Of a stretch of DNA of 36,158 nt, positions 29,525-35,810 are shown piece after piece. The position numbers and the translations under genes are program-made. Numbering within the stretch: the first letter of the stretch is position 1; every line of letters starts with the position of its first letter. This DNA comes from a virus, in IMG/VR virus record IMGVR_UViG_3300042876_000707, positions 1 to 36,158 of that record; one strand, given 5' to 3'. The notes under the pieces are model-generated. The model did not search any database and was not told the origin of the DNA. It saw only the letters and a list, made by a program, of their open reading frames with translations.

Positions 29525-30103
29525 GTGAAGGTCACGGCCAAAGTTGTGCCGGGCACTAAGGTCGGATATGCGGGCGGCTCAAATAAAGGTAGTGACGTTG
29601 TAACTGGATATATCACAATTGATAGCCGTTTTGTGGAGTATTGCGAAGATGGCCATTTAGATGAATTGGTCAACACGGTCAAACATGAATTGGCCCATCT
29701 AATCGCTGAAACGTTTAACAAGAAGAAGAAGACCGGCGTTTGGCACGGTCAAGCTTGGAAGGATATATTTACAAGCCTTGGCGGTGATGGCACGCGATAC
29801 TATACCGGCAAATTTGTTAAGCCTGAAAACAAGGGTAAAACATTTAAGACAAAAGCCGAATTATACCAAGTTACACCAACCGAACCGGCTAGCAATTGGG
29901 AGCGTGGCACATATCGCCAATGGCTTGAGCGTGGTTATCACGTTATCAAAGGCCAAAAAGGTCAATTGCAAGTCTGGGAATTTTCAGCACAAGAATATGA
30001 AACCGATGAAGACGGTAAAACGTCAACTTGGGGCCGGGCATCTGCTGTTTACTTTACTCCGGACCAAGTAGAACCAAATCAACCAGCAAAGGAGTCAAAA
30101 TAA
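29525..30103 (+). CDS. SprT-like metalloprotease fused to an ArdC-like DNA-binding domain
   Basis: 192 residues from a GTG at 29525. Residues 1-80 form a SprT-like zinc protease domain with HELAH (54-58) and a third possible ligand His74 in GVWHGQAW. Residues about 125-185 (RGTYRQWLERGYHVIKGQKG, then a strand and SAVYFTPDQVEP) match the N-terminal single-strand-DNA-binding domain of ArdC-type antirestriction proteins. In ArdC that domain precedes the protease; here the order is reversed. The start has no close ribosome site. As the first early gene it could protect incoming DNA or remove DNA-bound host proteins. The fusion assignment is inference from motifs. Confidence 0.7.
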   Translation: MKVTAKVVPGTKVGYAGGSNKGSDVVTGYITIDSRFVEYCEDGHLDELVNTVKHELAHLIAETFNKKKKTGVWHGQAWKDIFTSLGGDGTRYYTGKFVKPENKGKTFKTKAELYQVTPTEPASNWERGTYRQWLERGYHVIKGQKGQLQVWEFSAQEYETDEDGKTSTWGRASAVYFTPDQVEPNQPAKESK

Positions 30104-30462
30104 TGAAAACCCCATGTTGCGATAACCCACGTTTGGTAATGGATGAATCATTTAGCTACGAGGTGCCACTTGATGACGATGGCACAGCGATGGTAAACAC
30201 TAGTGACTATGCAACCGAAGGTTACGAAAACTTGCGATGCGTGAACTGTGATAAATCGTTTGGTGAAGATGATTATAGATTATGTGACCATTGCGGCAAC
30301 ATAATGTTTGAAGGATATTTACACGAAGGGAGCACGTACTGTACAGAAAAATGTTTGAGCTTTTATTGTTCACCTGAAGAATGGGCAGCCATTGACCACG
30401 AGAACAGTGACGAATCATACTGGACCGCTTGGACCGAATTGAAGGAGGCGCAAAATGTTTAA
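30103..30462 (+). CDS. Zinc-finger protein with several Cys pairs
   Basis: 119 residues from the ATG at 30103, which overlaps the previous stop (TAATG) and has AAAGGAG upstream; a longer frame from 30028 lies inside the previous gene and is unlikely. Cys groups: PCCDNP, RCVNCDKSFGEDDYRLCDHCGN and YCTEKCLSFYC, giving probably two zinc sites, one of them of the short CxxC...CxxC type. The middle and C-terminal parts are acidic. It may bind nucleic acid or host protein; the family is not recognised. Confidence 0.65.
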   Translation: MKTPCCDNPRLVMDESFSYEVPLDDDGTAMVNTSDYATEGYENLRCVNCDKSFGEDDYRLCDHCGNIMFEGYLHEGSTYCTEKCLSFYCSPEEWAAIDHENSDESYWTAWTELKEAQNV

Positions 30463-30709
30463 AACTATTGCAACATCGTCAAGCTATCAATTGCTTTTAA
30501 AAGATAATTGTTATGGCCTGGATGATGAAGATATAACCACCATGCTAGAGGCCCTGAAATTTGCACATGAACAGCTAGACATTGACAACCTAGATGCAAG
30601 TTATAGGCTAGGCCAAATCATTGAGGCGCTAGAGAAAACCACAGATAATGCTTGCGACTACGACCCAACAAATGGCGTGGATGCTTGCGACAAAATACAC
30701 CAGCATTAA
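30455..30709 (+). CDS. Small acidic helical protein
   Basis: 84 residues with an AAGGAGG ribosome site and an eight-base overlap with the previous gene. The sequence is mostly helical and acidic (DDEDITTMLEALKFAHEQLDI, SYRLGQIIEALEKT). A C-terminal part with two Cys and a final His could contact zinc weakly. The function is unknown. Confidence 0.55.
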   Translation: MFKTIATSSSYQLLLKDNCYGLDDEDITTMLEALKFAHEQLDIDNLDASYRLGQIIEALEKTTDNACDYDPTNGVDACDKIHQH

Positions 30710-30775
30710 TATCGTGACCGATGGTTGTGAAGTCCTAAAACTAGACAACCCACCAAATAACAAAGGGGGTAACTC

Positions 30776-31087
30776 ATGGAATATGAGCTAACACCAATAA
30801 AACCATTAATAACCCGAAAGGGTGGGAAGGACATGAAAATGTCAAAAACTAATAACAACACAACGGCGCCGGAAGTTGTCAAGGCCTCAAAGAAATATGC
30901 CAAGACGCGCGGCGAGCACTTTAAGGACATTGTAATTGCGGTGCTAATCACTTCAATTATTGCCTTTGTTGGCGGCATGGTATTTGCTAATAAGCAAAAC
31001 ACCGAAGTCAAAAATGCTGTTAATGCAGCACAGAGCGTTGTTACTCCGAAGGCTGAAGCTGCTAGCGCAGCCCCAGCGTCAAAATAG
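30776..31087 (+). CDS. Single-span membrane protein, possible anchor of the next gene
   Basis: 103 residues from an ATG with AAAGGGGG upstream; an inner ATG at 30833 is a shorter alternative. A basic N-terminal half (KKYAKTRGEHFKD) is followed by one membrane segment, residues about 52-70 (IVIAVLITSIIAFVGGMVFA), then an Ala/Pro/Lys/Ser-rich tail (KAEAASAAPASK) outside. The stop is TAG six bases before the start of the lytic transglycosylase-like gene, in the -1 frame. A P-site slip on AAA before the TAG would fuse the two products. Confidence 0.65.
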   Translation: MEYELTPIKPLITRKGGKDMKMSKTNNNTTAPEVVKASKKYAKTRGEHFKDIVIAVLITSIIAFVGGMVFANKQNTEVKNAVNAAQSVVTPKAEAASAAPASK

Positions 31088-31092
31088 AGGCG

Positions 31093-31473
31093 GTGGCGCT
31101 GAAGACTGACCCAGCGCCAGTAAAGCCGCCAGAAACACCGGTTACACCTTGCGAATTGATGCAAGCCGAAGTTGCTAAATATAGCGACTGGGATGCAAAT
31201 ATTATTCAGGCAATCGCTCAAGCCGAAAATAGAAGTTGTGACCCATTGAGACACAACGAAACGGCTAGCGAAACCCACCGAAGAGCTGACGGCACAATAA
31301 TTTGTGTTGGTAGTTACGGCGCCTTGCAAGTTGGATGTTTACACTACCAACCAGGCGAAGACCGCAACGACCTTGCAACAAATATCAGAGTTGCACACAG
31401 AGTTTGGCAGTCATCAGGCTACACGGCCTGGACCATGTACAAAAACGAAACTTACAGGGGGTTTTTAAAATGA
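31093..31473 (+). CDS. Lytic-transglycosylase/lysozyme-like protein
   Basis: 126 residues from a GTG at 31093. After a Pro/Thr/Lys-rich linker (TDPAPVKPPETPVTP) comes an SLT-like domain: IIQAIAQAENRSCDP with probable catalytic Glu45, GSYGALQVGCLHY (73 onward), which matches the G-x-x-G-x-x-Q motif, and NIRVAHRVWQSSGYTAWTMY as the C-terminal helical part. Such enzymes cut glycan strands of peptidoglycan. It is in the early block, beside a membrane protein, and not in the lysis cassette, so an entry-blocking or wall-remodelling role is more likely than final lysis. No signal peptide is present unless it is fused to the upstream gene. Confidence 0.65.
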   Translation: MALKTDPAPVKPPETPVTPCELMQAEVAKYSDWDANIIQAIAQAENRSCDPLRHNETASETHRRADGTIICVGSYGALQVGCLHYQPGEDRNDLATNIRVAHRVWQSSGYTAWTMYKNETYRGFLK

Positions 31474-31571
31474 CACCATATAAACCAGCAAAAGGCATAG
31501 CACGCAAGCCGATGCGCTTACAATTACGCAAACGCAAAGTAATTAAGTTACGATATAAGGCGATGGCATGA
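31470..31571 (+). CDS. 33-residue very basic peptide
   Basis: The ATG at 31470 overlaps the previous stop (ATGA). The product is about 40 percent Lys/Arg (ARKPMRLQLRKRKVIKLRYK). It may bind nucleic acid or act as a translational spacer. It ends by overlap with the next small membrane gene. Coupling on both sides supports it as a real ORF, but short size leaves doubt. Confidence 0.45.
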   Translation: MTPYKPAKGIARKPMRLQLRKRKVIKLRYKAMA

Positions 31572-31690
31572 AATGGTTGAGCCGGTTATTTACCGGCATA
31601 GCCATACTTGGATGGCTTGTTATGCTGATAATAATAATTGATGCGATGATATATAATTGCAAACTAATCACAGGGGCATTATTCAAATGA
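31568..31690 (+). CDS. 40-residue membrane peptide
   Basis: The ATG at 31568 overlaps the preceding stop (ATGA) and the TGA at 31688 overlaps the helicase start (ATGA). MKWLSRLF is followed by one hydrophobic span (GIAILGWLVMLIIIIDAMI) and a short tail. Two overlaps with neighbours make a real gene likely. Function unknown; it could be a small membrane toxin or superinfection-exclusion peptide, which is speculation. Confidence 0.5.
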   Translation: MKWLSRLFTGIAILGWLVMLIIIIDAMIYNCKLITGALFK

Positions 31691-32922
31691 ACTTATACCA
31701 TTATCAAGAGGAGTACCTAAAAAGCCTACCAGCTAGCTGTATTATGGCTGCTGACCTTGGCACAGGCAAAACACTTATGAGCCTTGCACACTGGCAACGC
31801 CAGAACACTGGGCGGCCATTGTTAATAGTTGCCCCGGCGTCAAAAATTAGAACTGGTGACTGGGTACAGGAGGCATCCCGGTGGTTTGGGATGGATAACC
31901 CAGACATCACCTGTATTAGTTATGAGTCATTGCGACTTATGGACAAAGAGACTAGAAGACCGCGATGGTGGAAGTTTACCGGTGCCCGGAACGGTGGCTT
32001 GGTTTACGATGTGATAGCTGACGAGTGCCACGCGTTGAAAAACCCACAAAGCAAGCAGAGCAAAGCCATTTATGAAATAACCCGATCTGGCGGCCTCTTT
32101 ATTGGTTTATCTGGTACACCGATGCCGAACGGATGGATAGATTTTGCCGGTTACTCAAAATTATTTGGATATGTGAACGGTATCACAGAATTTAAAAAGA
32201 ATTATTGTGTATACCAAGATTACAAAGGTTTCCCGGAATTAGTTAAATATATCAACGTTGATAAGCTGCAAACACAGCTTGACGCTGTTGCTTATAGGTT
32301 GTCACGCGAGCAAGCAGCAGAATTACCAGACAGACGAATGTTAGGAATAAATATTACGCTTAATTCAAAGACTGGCAAGCTATACAGAGAGCTTAAAATC
32401 ACGCGGAAGGACCCAAGAACTGAAGAATTACTTGATAGTGCACCGCGCCTATTATCTGTTTTGCGCCAGAGCACCACAGATGCCCGGCTTGATAGTTTAT
32501 TGTCAATAGTTGGCGATACATCAGACAATATTGTGATATTTTACAATTATATTAGTGAGCGCAAGGCGATCTTAAAAGCACTTGCAAAAACTGATAAGAA
32601 AATATTGCGCTACGATGGCGAGCAACACGATAAATTGCCAGCGAGTAATGCTGATATATCAAATACGGTATTAGTGGCGCATTACAAGAGCGCGTCCACC
32701 GGCTTAAACCTACAGTGGGCCAACGTTACGATATATTTCAGCCCAACATATAGTTACCAAGAATTTGAGCAAAGTATTGGCCGGACGCATCGCAATGGTC
32801 AAACGAAAAAATGTTTGTATTATCTGTTCAATGTGAAGAGTACGGTTGATCGGAATATTTGGGATTGCTTACGCGATAAGCGAGATTTTAACGAAAAGCT
32901 GTGGTCAGCAGAAAGTGAGTAA
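31687..32922 (+). CDS. SNF2-type DEAD/H helicase
   Basis: 411 residues from the ATG at 31687; a longer in-frame start at 31657 lies inside the upstream gene. Motif I ADLGTGKT (22-29), motif II DECHALKN, motif III SGTPMPN, then the second RecA lobe with LVAHYKSASTGLNLQWAN (motif V) and EQSIGRTHRNGQ (motif VI). This is the SNF2-like superfamily 2 pattern found in phage replication modules, where it probably remodels or translocates on DNA. It overlaps the small membrane peptide gene by four bases and is followed by a promoter-like gap. Confidence 0.9.
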   Translation: MNLYHYQEEYLKSLPASCIMAADLGTGKTLMSLAHWQRQNTGRPLLIVAPASKIRTGDWVQEASRWFGMDNPDITCISYESLRLMDKETRRPRWWKFTGARNGGLVYDVIADECHALKNPQSKQSKAIYEITRSGGLFIGLSGTPMPNGWIDFAGYSKLFGYVNGITEFKKNYCVYQDYKGFPELVKYINVDKLQTQLDAVAYRLSREQAAELPDRRMLGINITLNSKTGKLYRELKITRKDPRTEELLDSAPRLLSVLRQSTTDARLDSLLSIVGDTSDNIVIFYNYISERKAILKALAKTDKKILRYDGEQHDKLPASNADISNTVLVAHYKSASTGLNLQWANVTIYFSPTYSYQEFEQSIGRTHRNGQTKKCLYYLFNVKSTVDRNIWDCLRDKRDFNEKLWSAESE

Positions 32923-32943
32923 CATAATTACAACAATAAACTA

Positions 32944-32975
32944 TTGACAAAATAAAACATTATTGATACCATAAT
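32944..32975 (+). promoter_or_regulatory. Promoter for the second early segment
   Basis: TTGACA (32944-32949) is clear. The best -10 choices are TACCAT (17-base spacer) or CATAAT (20). About 14 to 20 bases further on is CAAGGAACGC (32989-32998), also found at 29497-29506 after early promoter 2, so the two leaders share a block. Confidence 0.55.
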
Positions 32976-33020
32976 AAAGTATAAGCAACAAGGAACGCGC
33001 TTAGCAGGAAGGGGGCGAGG

Positions 33021-33080
33021 GTGAAAATTAAGGTTAAATACATCCCATCAATTCACAAGATTAAAGTCAGGGTGAAGTGA
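33021..33080 (+). CDS. 19-residue leader peptide, GTG start
   Basis: GTG at 33021 follows a strong AGGAAGGGGG ribosome site, and the frame ends TGA overlapping the next ATG at 33080 (TGATG). The peptide (KIKVKYIPSIHKIKVRVK after the start) alternates Lys/Arg with hydrophobic residues. It may be a leader that couples translation of the zinc-binding protein. Confidence 0.5.
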   Translation: MKIKVKYIPSIHKIKVRVK

Positions 33081-33349
33081 TGGAAGAGGCACTTTTACAA
33101 GTAGGGTTACCAGTGAAGTGCCGAGTCTGCGACAACCGGGGTTTTGTTAAACCCTGCACAGATTACGGCGGATGGTATAAGTCAAAAATGTTTAGGATGC
33201 GGCCAAAAAAACGATGGTTTTGCCCAGAGCACTATCAGCTAGGACGCGATCACGACAATAGATTTTATGAAAACTACCGAACACCGGACCCATACAATGA
33301 AAAAGACACACCAAGCATTGAAGAAGAATTATATAAACTGCTAGATTAA
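33080..33349 (+). CDS. Zinc-binding protein with HNH-like tail
   Basis: 89 residues from the ATG at 33080; a GTG directly before it is an alternative start. Two Cys groups (VKCRVCDNRGFVKPC) and WFCPEHYQLGRDHDNRF suggest one zinc site with C-x2-C and C-x2-H ligands, as in small treble-clef proteins. The C-terminus is acidic. It opens a run of small genes of unknown function and has no recognised family. Confidence 0.6.
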   Translation: MEEALLQVGLPVKCRVCDNRGFVKPCTDYGGWYKSKMFRMRPKKRWFCPEHYQLGRDHDNRFYENYRTPDPYNEKDTPSIEEELYKLLD

Positions 33350-33361
33350 GGAGACAATTTT

Positions 33362-33748
33362 ATGACAGCAAACCAGTCAAACGCATTAGTTAAAAACCCA
33401 AATACTAAGAAGGCGCTACAAATTTTAGAGCGTTATGCTAGGGCCGAGGCTACTCTTAAGGCGCTTGAAAAAGAGCAAAAGGAGGCCAACGCGCTAATAC
33501 TAGAGGCAATGGATATCCAAGGTATTCAAAGAATTGAAATTGATATGCCGGGCCTAACAGGCTATATCACCCTTGCCGAGCGTACAAGCTACAAGGCAGA
33601 CGATATCATGGAAGTTGAGGCAAAATATCTTAAGTCTGTTTTAGACACAGATAAAGTAAAGGCTGAGGCTGTATTGACCGGGAAATTACCAGAAGGTATT
33701 AGTGAGTCAAAAACGCAATATATCACTAAGAAACTTAAGGCGGTTTAA
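33362..33748 (+). CDS. Coiled-coil accessory protein of the replication block
   Basis: 128 residues with an AAGGAGAC ribosome site. Residues about 15-50 form a helix with a Lys/Glu/Ala pattern (ERYARAEATLKALEKEQKEA). The remainder has strands (IQRIEIDMPGLTGYITLAERT) and a helical end (TQYITKKLKAV). The layout resembles small phage proteins that pair a helix with a compact beta domain near recombination genes, but I cannot name a family. Confidence 0.6.
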   Translation: MTANQSNALVKNPNTKKALQILERYARAEATLKALEKEQKEANALILEAMDIQGIQRIEIDMPGLTGYITLAERTSYKADDIMEVEAKYLKSVLDTDKVKAEAVLTGKLPEGISESKTQYITKKLKAV

Positions 33749-33750
33749 AA

Positions 33751-34029
33751 ATGCTTACGCTACAACAGCTTAAAGATATGGAGCCATACACAATATTTGC
33801 AACCGGTGTAACTACCGATGGTTATGATGCGGTGAATATGTATGGCAAGGGCCAAGAGCTTAAATGGGTTGCGACACGTGGCGGCATCCATGACTAGGCT
33901 ATTTATATTGCACCAGTTGACTGGACTGACGAAATGATCAAATCTAACGGCGATAAAGTTCATAACCGCACGAGTGTTAAAAAACTTGTGCCATGTAATG
34001 ATGAAGCTTTAGCGATGTATAGAGACTAA
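33751..34029 (+). pseudogene. Conserved small phage protein interrupted by an in-frame amber codon
   Basis: From the ATG at 33751 the frame reads MLTLQQLKDMEPYTIFATG and continues to GKGQELKWVATRGGIHD, then TAG (33895-33897), then AIYIAPVDWTDEMIKSNGDK and KKLVPCNDEALAMYRD before TAA. Both halves match one widespread small phage protein family in which the segment is GIHDWAIY, so the TAG stands exactly where Trp (TGG) is expected: a single G-to-A change. The frame is otherwise open for 92 codons. It could be a recent nonsense mutation, a sequencing or assembly error, a strain polymorphism, or amber suppression. The gene keeps a conserved position between replication genes. Confidence 0.8.
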
Positions 34030-34030
34030 T

Positions 34031-34195
34031 ATGTTTATAGATGTATTATTTGGTTTCTTTTGGAACCGACTAAAAGACTTGTTCAAGCCAGAGTGCCCAA
34101 GATGGGCTATGGGGTACAAGTGTAAAGAAAGCCAGCCGGGCGGTTGCCCTGACTGCGGAAGGGGGGCTAGCAATGCGAGCCAGCGAAAAATTTAG
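34031..34195 (+). CDS. 54-residue Cys-rich peptide
   Basis: The ATG at 34031 lies one base after the preceding stop. MFIDVLFGFFWNRLKDLF forms a hydrophobic N-terminal helix, followed by PECPRWAMGYKCKES and PGGCPDCGRG, with five Cys and a C-x2-C ending. It may be membrane-associated and bind a metal. It overlaps the next gene by 23 bases. It is too short to place in a family. Confidence 0.5.
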   Translation: MFIDVLFGFFWNRLKDLFKPECPRWAMGYKCKESQPGGCPDCGRGASNASQRKI

Positions 34196-34439
34196 TATAG
34201 TTGCATTTATAATTGCAGCAGTTTTCACGGTATTATCAATTAATATATTAATTTGGAGGATGACATCTATGACAGATGCAAAATACACATTAGTAAATTA
34301 CACTGGGGTTGGTTCTGGTGTATATAAGCATGGAACAATTGTTAAAGTTGTTGATGGTCAACCAGTAGTAGTTGGGCACTTTGATGACGATAGTGGAGCA
34401 GAATATCCAGGTACACTTGAAATTAAAGAGGCTAAATAA
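34173..34439 (+). CDS. Small membrane-anchored protein with possible internal start
   Basis: 88 residues. Residues about 8-28 form a membrane span (IVAFIIAAVFTVLSINILIW). The rest is a soluble beta-rich domain (KYTLVNYTGVGSGVYKHGTI, then VVGHFDDDSGAEYP). A GGAGG ribosome site lies seven to eight bases before an in-frame ATG at 34269, so the soluble domain may also be made without its anchor. It overlaps the next gene (TAATG). Function unknown. Confidence 0.6.
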   Translation: MRASEKFSIVAFIIAAVFTVLSINILIWRMTSMTDAKYTLVNYTGVGSGVYKHGTIVKVVDGQPVVVGHFDDDSGAEYPGTLEIKEAK

Positions 34440-34597
34440 TGGATAGTTTCTCAATTTTTGTACTGTGCCTGTTTGGCATATGGACGCTGAACGCTATGCA
34501 CATACGATGGACACGCCGCCGGATTATTCGCGATCTAACGGATGAGGGCAAAAGCGCCGAAGACATATCAAAAATAATGGAATCATACAAGGACTAA
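34439..34597 (+). CDS. 52-residue membrane peptide with basic/helical tail
   Basis: The ATG at 34439 overlaps the preceding TAA. MDSFSIFVLCLFGIWTLNAM is a membrane-like start, followed by a basic patch (IRWTRRRIIRDLT) and an acidic helix (EGKSAEDISKIMESYKD). It ends six bases before the next gene. Probably a small inner-membrane protein; the role is unknown. Confidence 0.5.
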   Translation: MDSFSIFVLCLFGIWTLNAMHIRWTRRRIIRDLTDEGKSAEDISKIMESYKD

Positions 34598-34602
34598 AAA
34601 AT

Positions 34603-34797
34603 ATGAAAATAACCTATAAATTAATTGTTGCCGAAGATATTAATACATTTGAGCAGCTTGTTGATGATTATCTTGAGCAAGGATACCGCTTTATTGCCGG
34701 TAACCAAGTGATGATAAATAAGCGCGGATATTTTTGGCAAGACAGGTTACAATATTCTGTATCAATGATATTGGAGGGGGAGCAAACAAATGGCTAG
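34603..34797 (+). CDS. Small alpha/beta protein before the ATPase
   Basis: 64 residues. KITYKLIVAEDINTFEQLVD opens with a strand and a helix, DDYLEQGYRFIAGNQVMIN continues, and it ends with strands (YSVSMILEGEQ). The pattern beta-alpha-beta-beta suggests a compact ferredoxin-like or DUF-type fold. It overlaps the ATPase start by eight bases and supplies the GGAGGGGGAG ribosome site within its own coding sequence. Function unknown. Confidence 0.55.
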   Translation: MKITYKLIVAEDINTFEQLVDDYLEQGYRFIAGNQVMINKRGYFWQDRLQYSVSMILEGEQTNG

Positions 34798-35401
34798 ATT
34801 AATATTCGTGCTTGGCAACCCAGGAACAGGCAAGTCAACAAGCTTACGAAACCTGAAAAACACTGAGGTAGCATACATAACCGTTACTGGCAAAGAGTTA
34901 CCTTTTCGTTCTGATATAAAGTCAAACCCTGTTCGTACTATGGACGAGGTGCAAAAGATGATCACGGCATCAAAAAAGCCAATAGTTGTTATTGATGACG
35001 TAAACTATCTATTCACAAAAGAAGTTTTTGGCGCGTCAGATAAAACAGATAAGTGGGATGTTTACGACAAAATTAGCAAAGATTTTTATAAAATTGTGCA
35101 AACGATTTTGAACAAAGACACCAACCAAAATTTTTACCTTTTTGGCCATCTGGAAGACCCAGATTCAACAATGAAGGCGCTTAAGACGCTAGGGCAAGCA
35201 ACACGCAAGAATAACAACCCAGAGGGATGGACTAATATTGTGTTTGAGTCAGCGGTTGATCTTGATGAGTTTGTGTTCAAGGTGAAGACTGATGGTAGTG
35301 GCGTAAAATCACCTATGGACATGTTTGATTCAACTACGGTTCCGAACGATCTAAAGGTCGTGAACGATAAAATAAATGCTTACTATAAAGGGGGTAAATA
35401 A
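34790..35401 (+). CDS. Sak4-like recombination ATPase
   Basis: 203 residues with a RecA-type ATPase core: Walker A GNPGTGKST (8-16) and Walker B KKPIVVIDDVNYL (about 62-74), followed by a segment with a Gln/Asn-rich loop (NKDTNQNFYLFGH) and a helical C-terminal part. Size, motifs and position next to a single-strand-binding-like gene match the Sak4 family of phage strand-annealing or recombination mediators. It probably works with the YqaJ-type exonuclease at 3445. A strong ribosome site lies inside the upstream gene. Confidence 0.75.
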   Translation: MARLIFVLGNPGTGKSTSLRNLKNTEVAYITVTGKELPFRSDIKSNPVRTMDEVQKMITASKKPIVVIDDVNYLFTKEVFGASDKTDKWDVYDKISKDFYKIVQTILNKDTNQNFYLFGHLEDPDSTMKALKTLGQATRKNNNPEGWTNIVFESAVDLDEFVFKVKTDGSGVKSPMDMFDSTTVPNDLKVVNDKINAYYKGGK

Positions 35402-35808
35402 TGGGTAAAACCACACCTGGCTACCGAGTAGCCTACAATATTAATCCATCGCTTTTAGCGAATAATGAGGTTGATGAAAACGACAACCCAACTGGGGGTG
35501 ACGTTTACCTACAGGTAACTAAAAGCGGTGATACTGAATATCCAGCACTAGTGATCAATTGGCAAGATGGACCGCGTGGTAATGGTACTAACCCTGATGG
35601 CTCAGTAACGCTTGCTGATCCGAACGGTGCATTTGTTGAAGATGTGCTTTGGGCTGCGCTGCAGCGTCTTGAGTTCTTTAATGAAAGCAAGTATCGTGAC
35701 CGCGCAAATTCACTTGCGATTACACACATTGAGCAAGCACTTCAAGCATTAAAAGATCGTCAGCTTGAGCGATCATATAGAAACGTAGAAGGGAAACACG
35801 AGGTATAA
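35401..35808 (+). CDS. Acb2/Tad1-hairpin-like protein, candidate anti-defence sponge
   Basis: 135 residues. Residues about 77-135 form a helical hairpin with the family pattern: VEDVLWAALQRLEFFNES, then RANSLAITHIEQALQALK, and the ending VEGKHEV. Proteins of the Acb2/Tad1 type, which sequester cyclic nucleotides or gcADPR made by CBASS or Thoeris defence, share the A-L/N-S-L-A-I-T-x-x-E-x-A-L motif and the V-E-G-x-H-x-V end. The N-terminal 75 residues are an added domain (DVYLQVTKSGDTEYPALVI). The gene abuts the ATPase gene (overlapping start TAATG) and the single-strand-binding-like gene. The anti-defence role is inferred from family resemblance only. Confidence 0.6.
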   Translation: MGKTTPGYRVAYNINPSLLANNEVDENDNPTGGDVYLQVTKSGDTEYPALVINWQDGPRGNGTNPDGSVTLADPNGAFVEDVLWAALQRLEFFNESKYRDRANSLAITHIEQALQALKDRQLERSYRNVEGKHEV

Positions 35809-35810
35809 TT

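Noticed and set aside
33895-33897. Genome-wide reassignment of TAG to an amino acid
   Set aside because: Several other genes end in TAG at sensible places (3975, 31087, 759) and long genes contain no internal TAG, so general recoding is unlikely.
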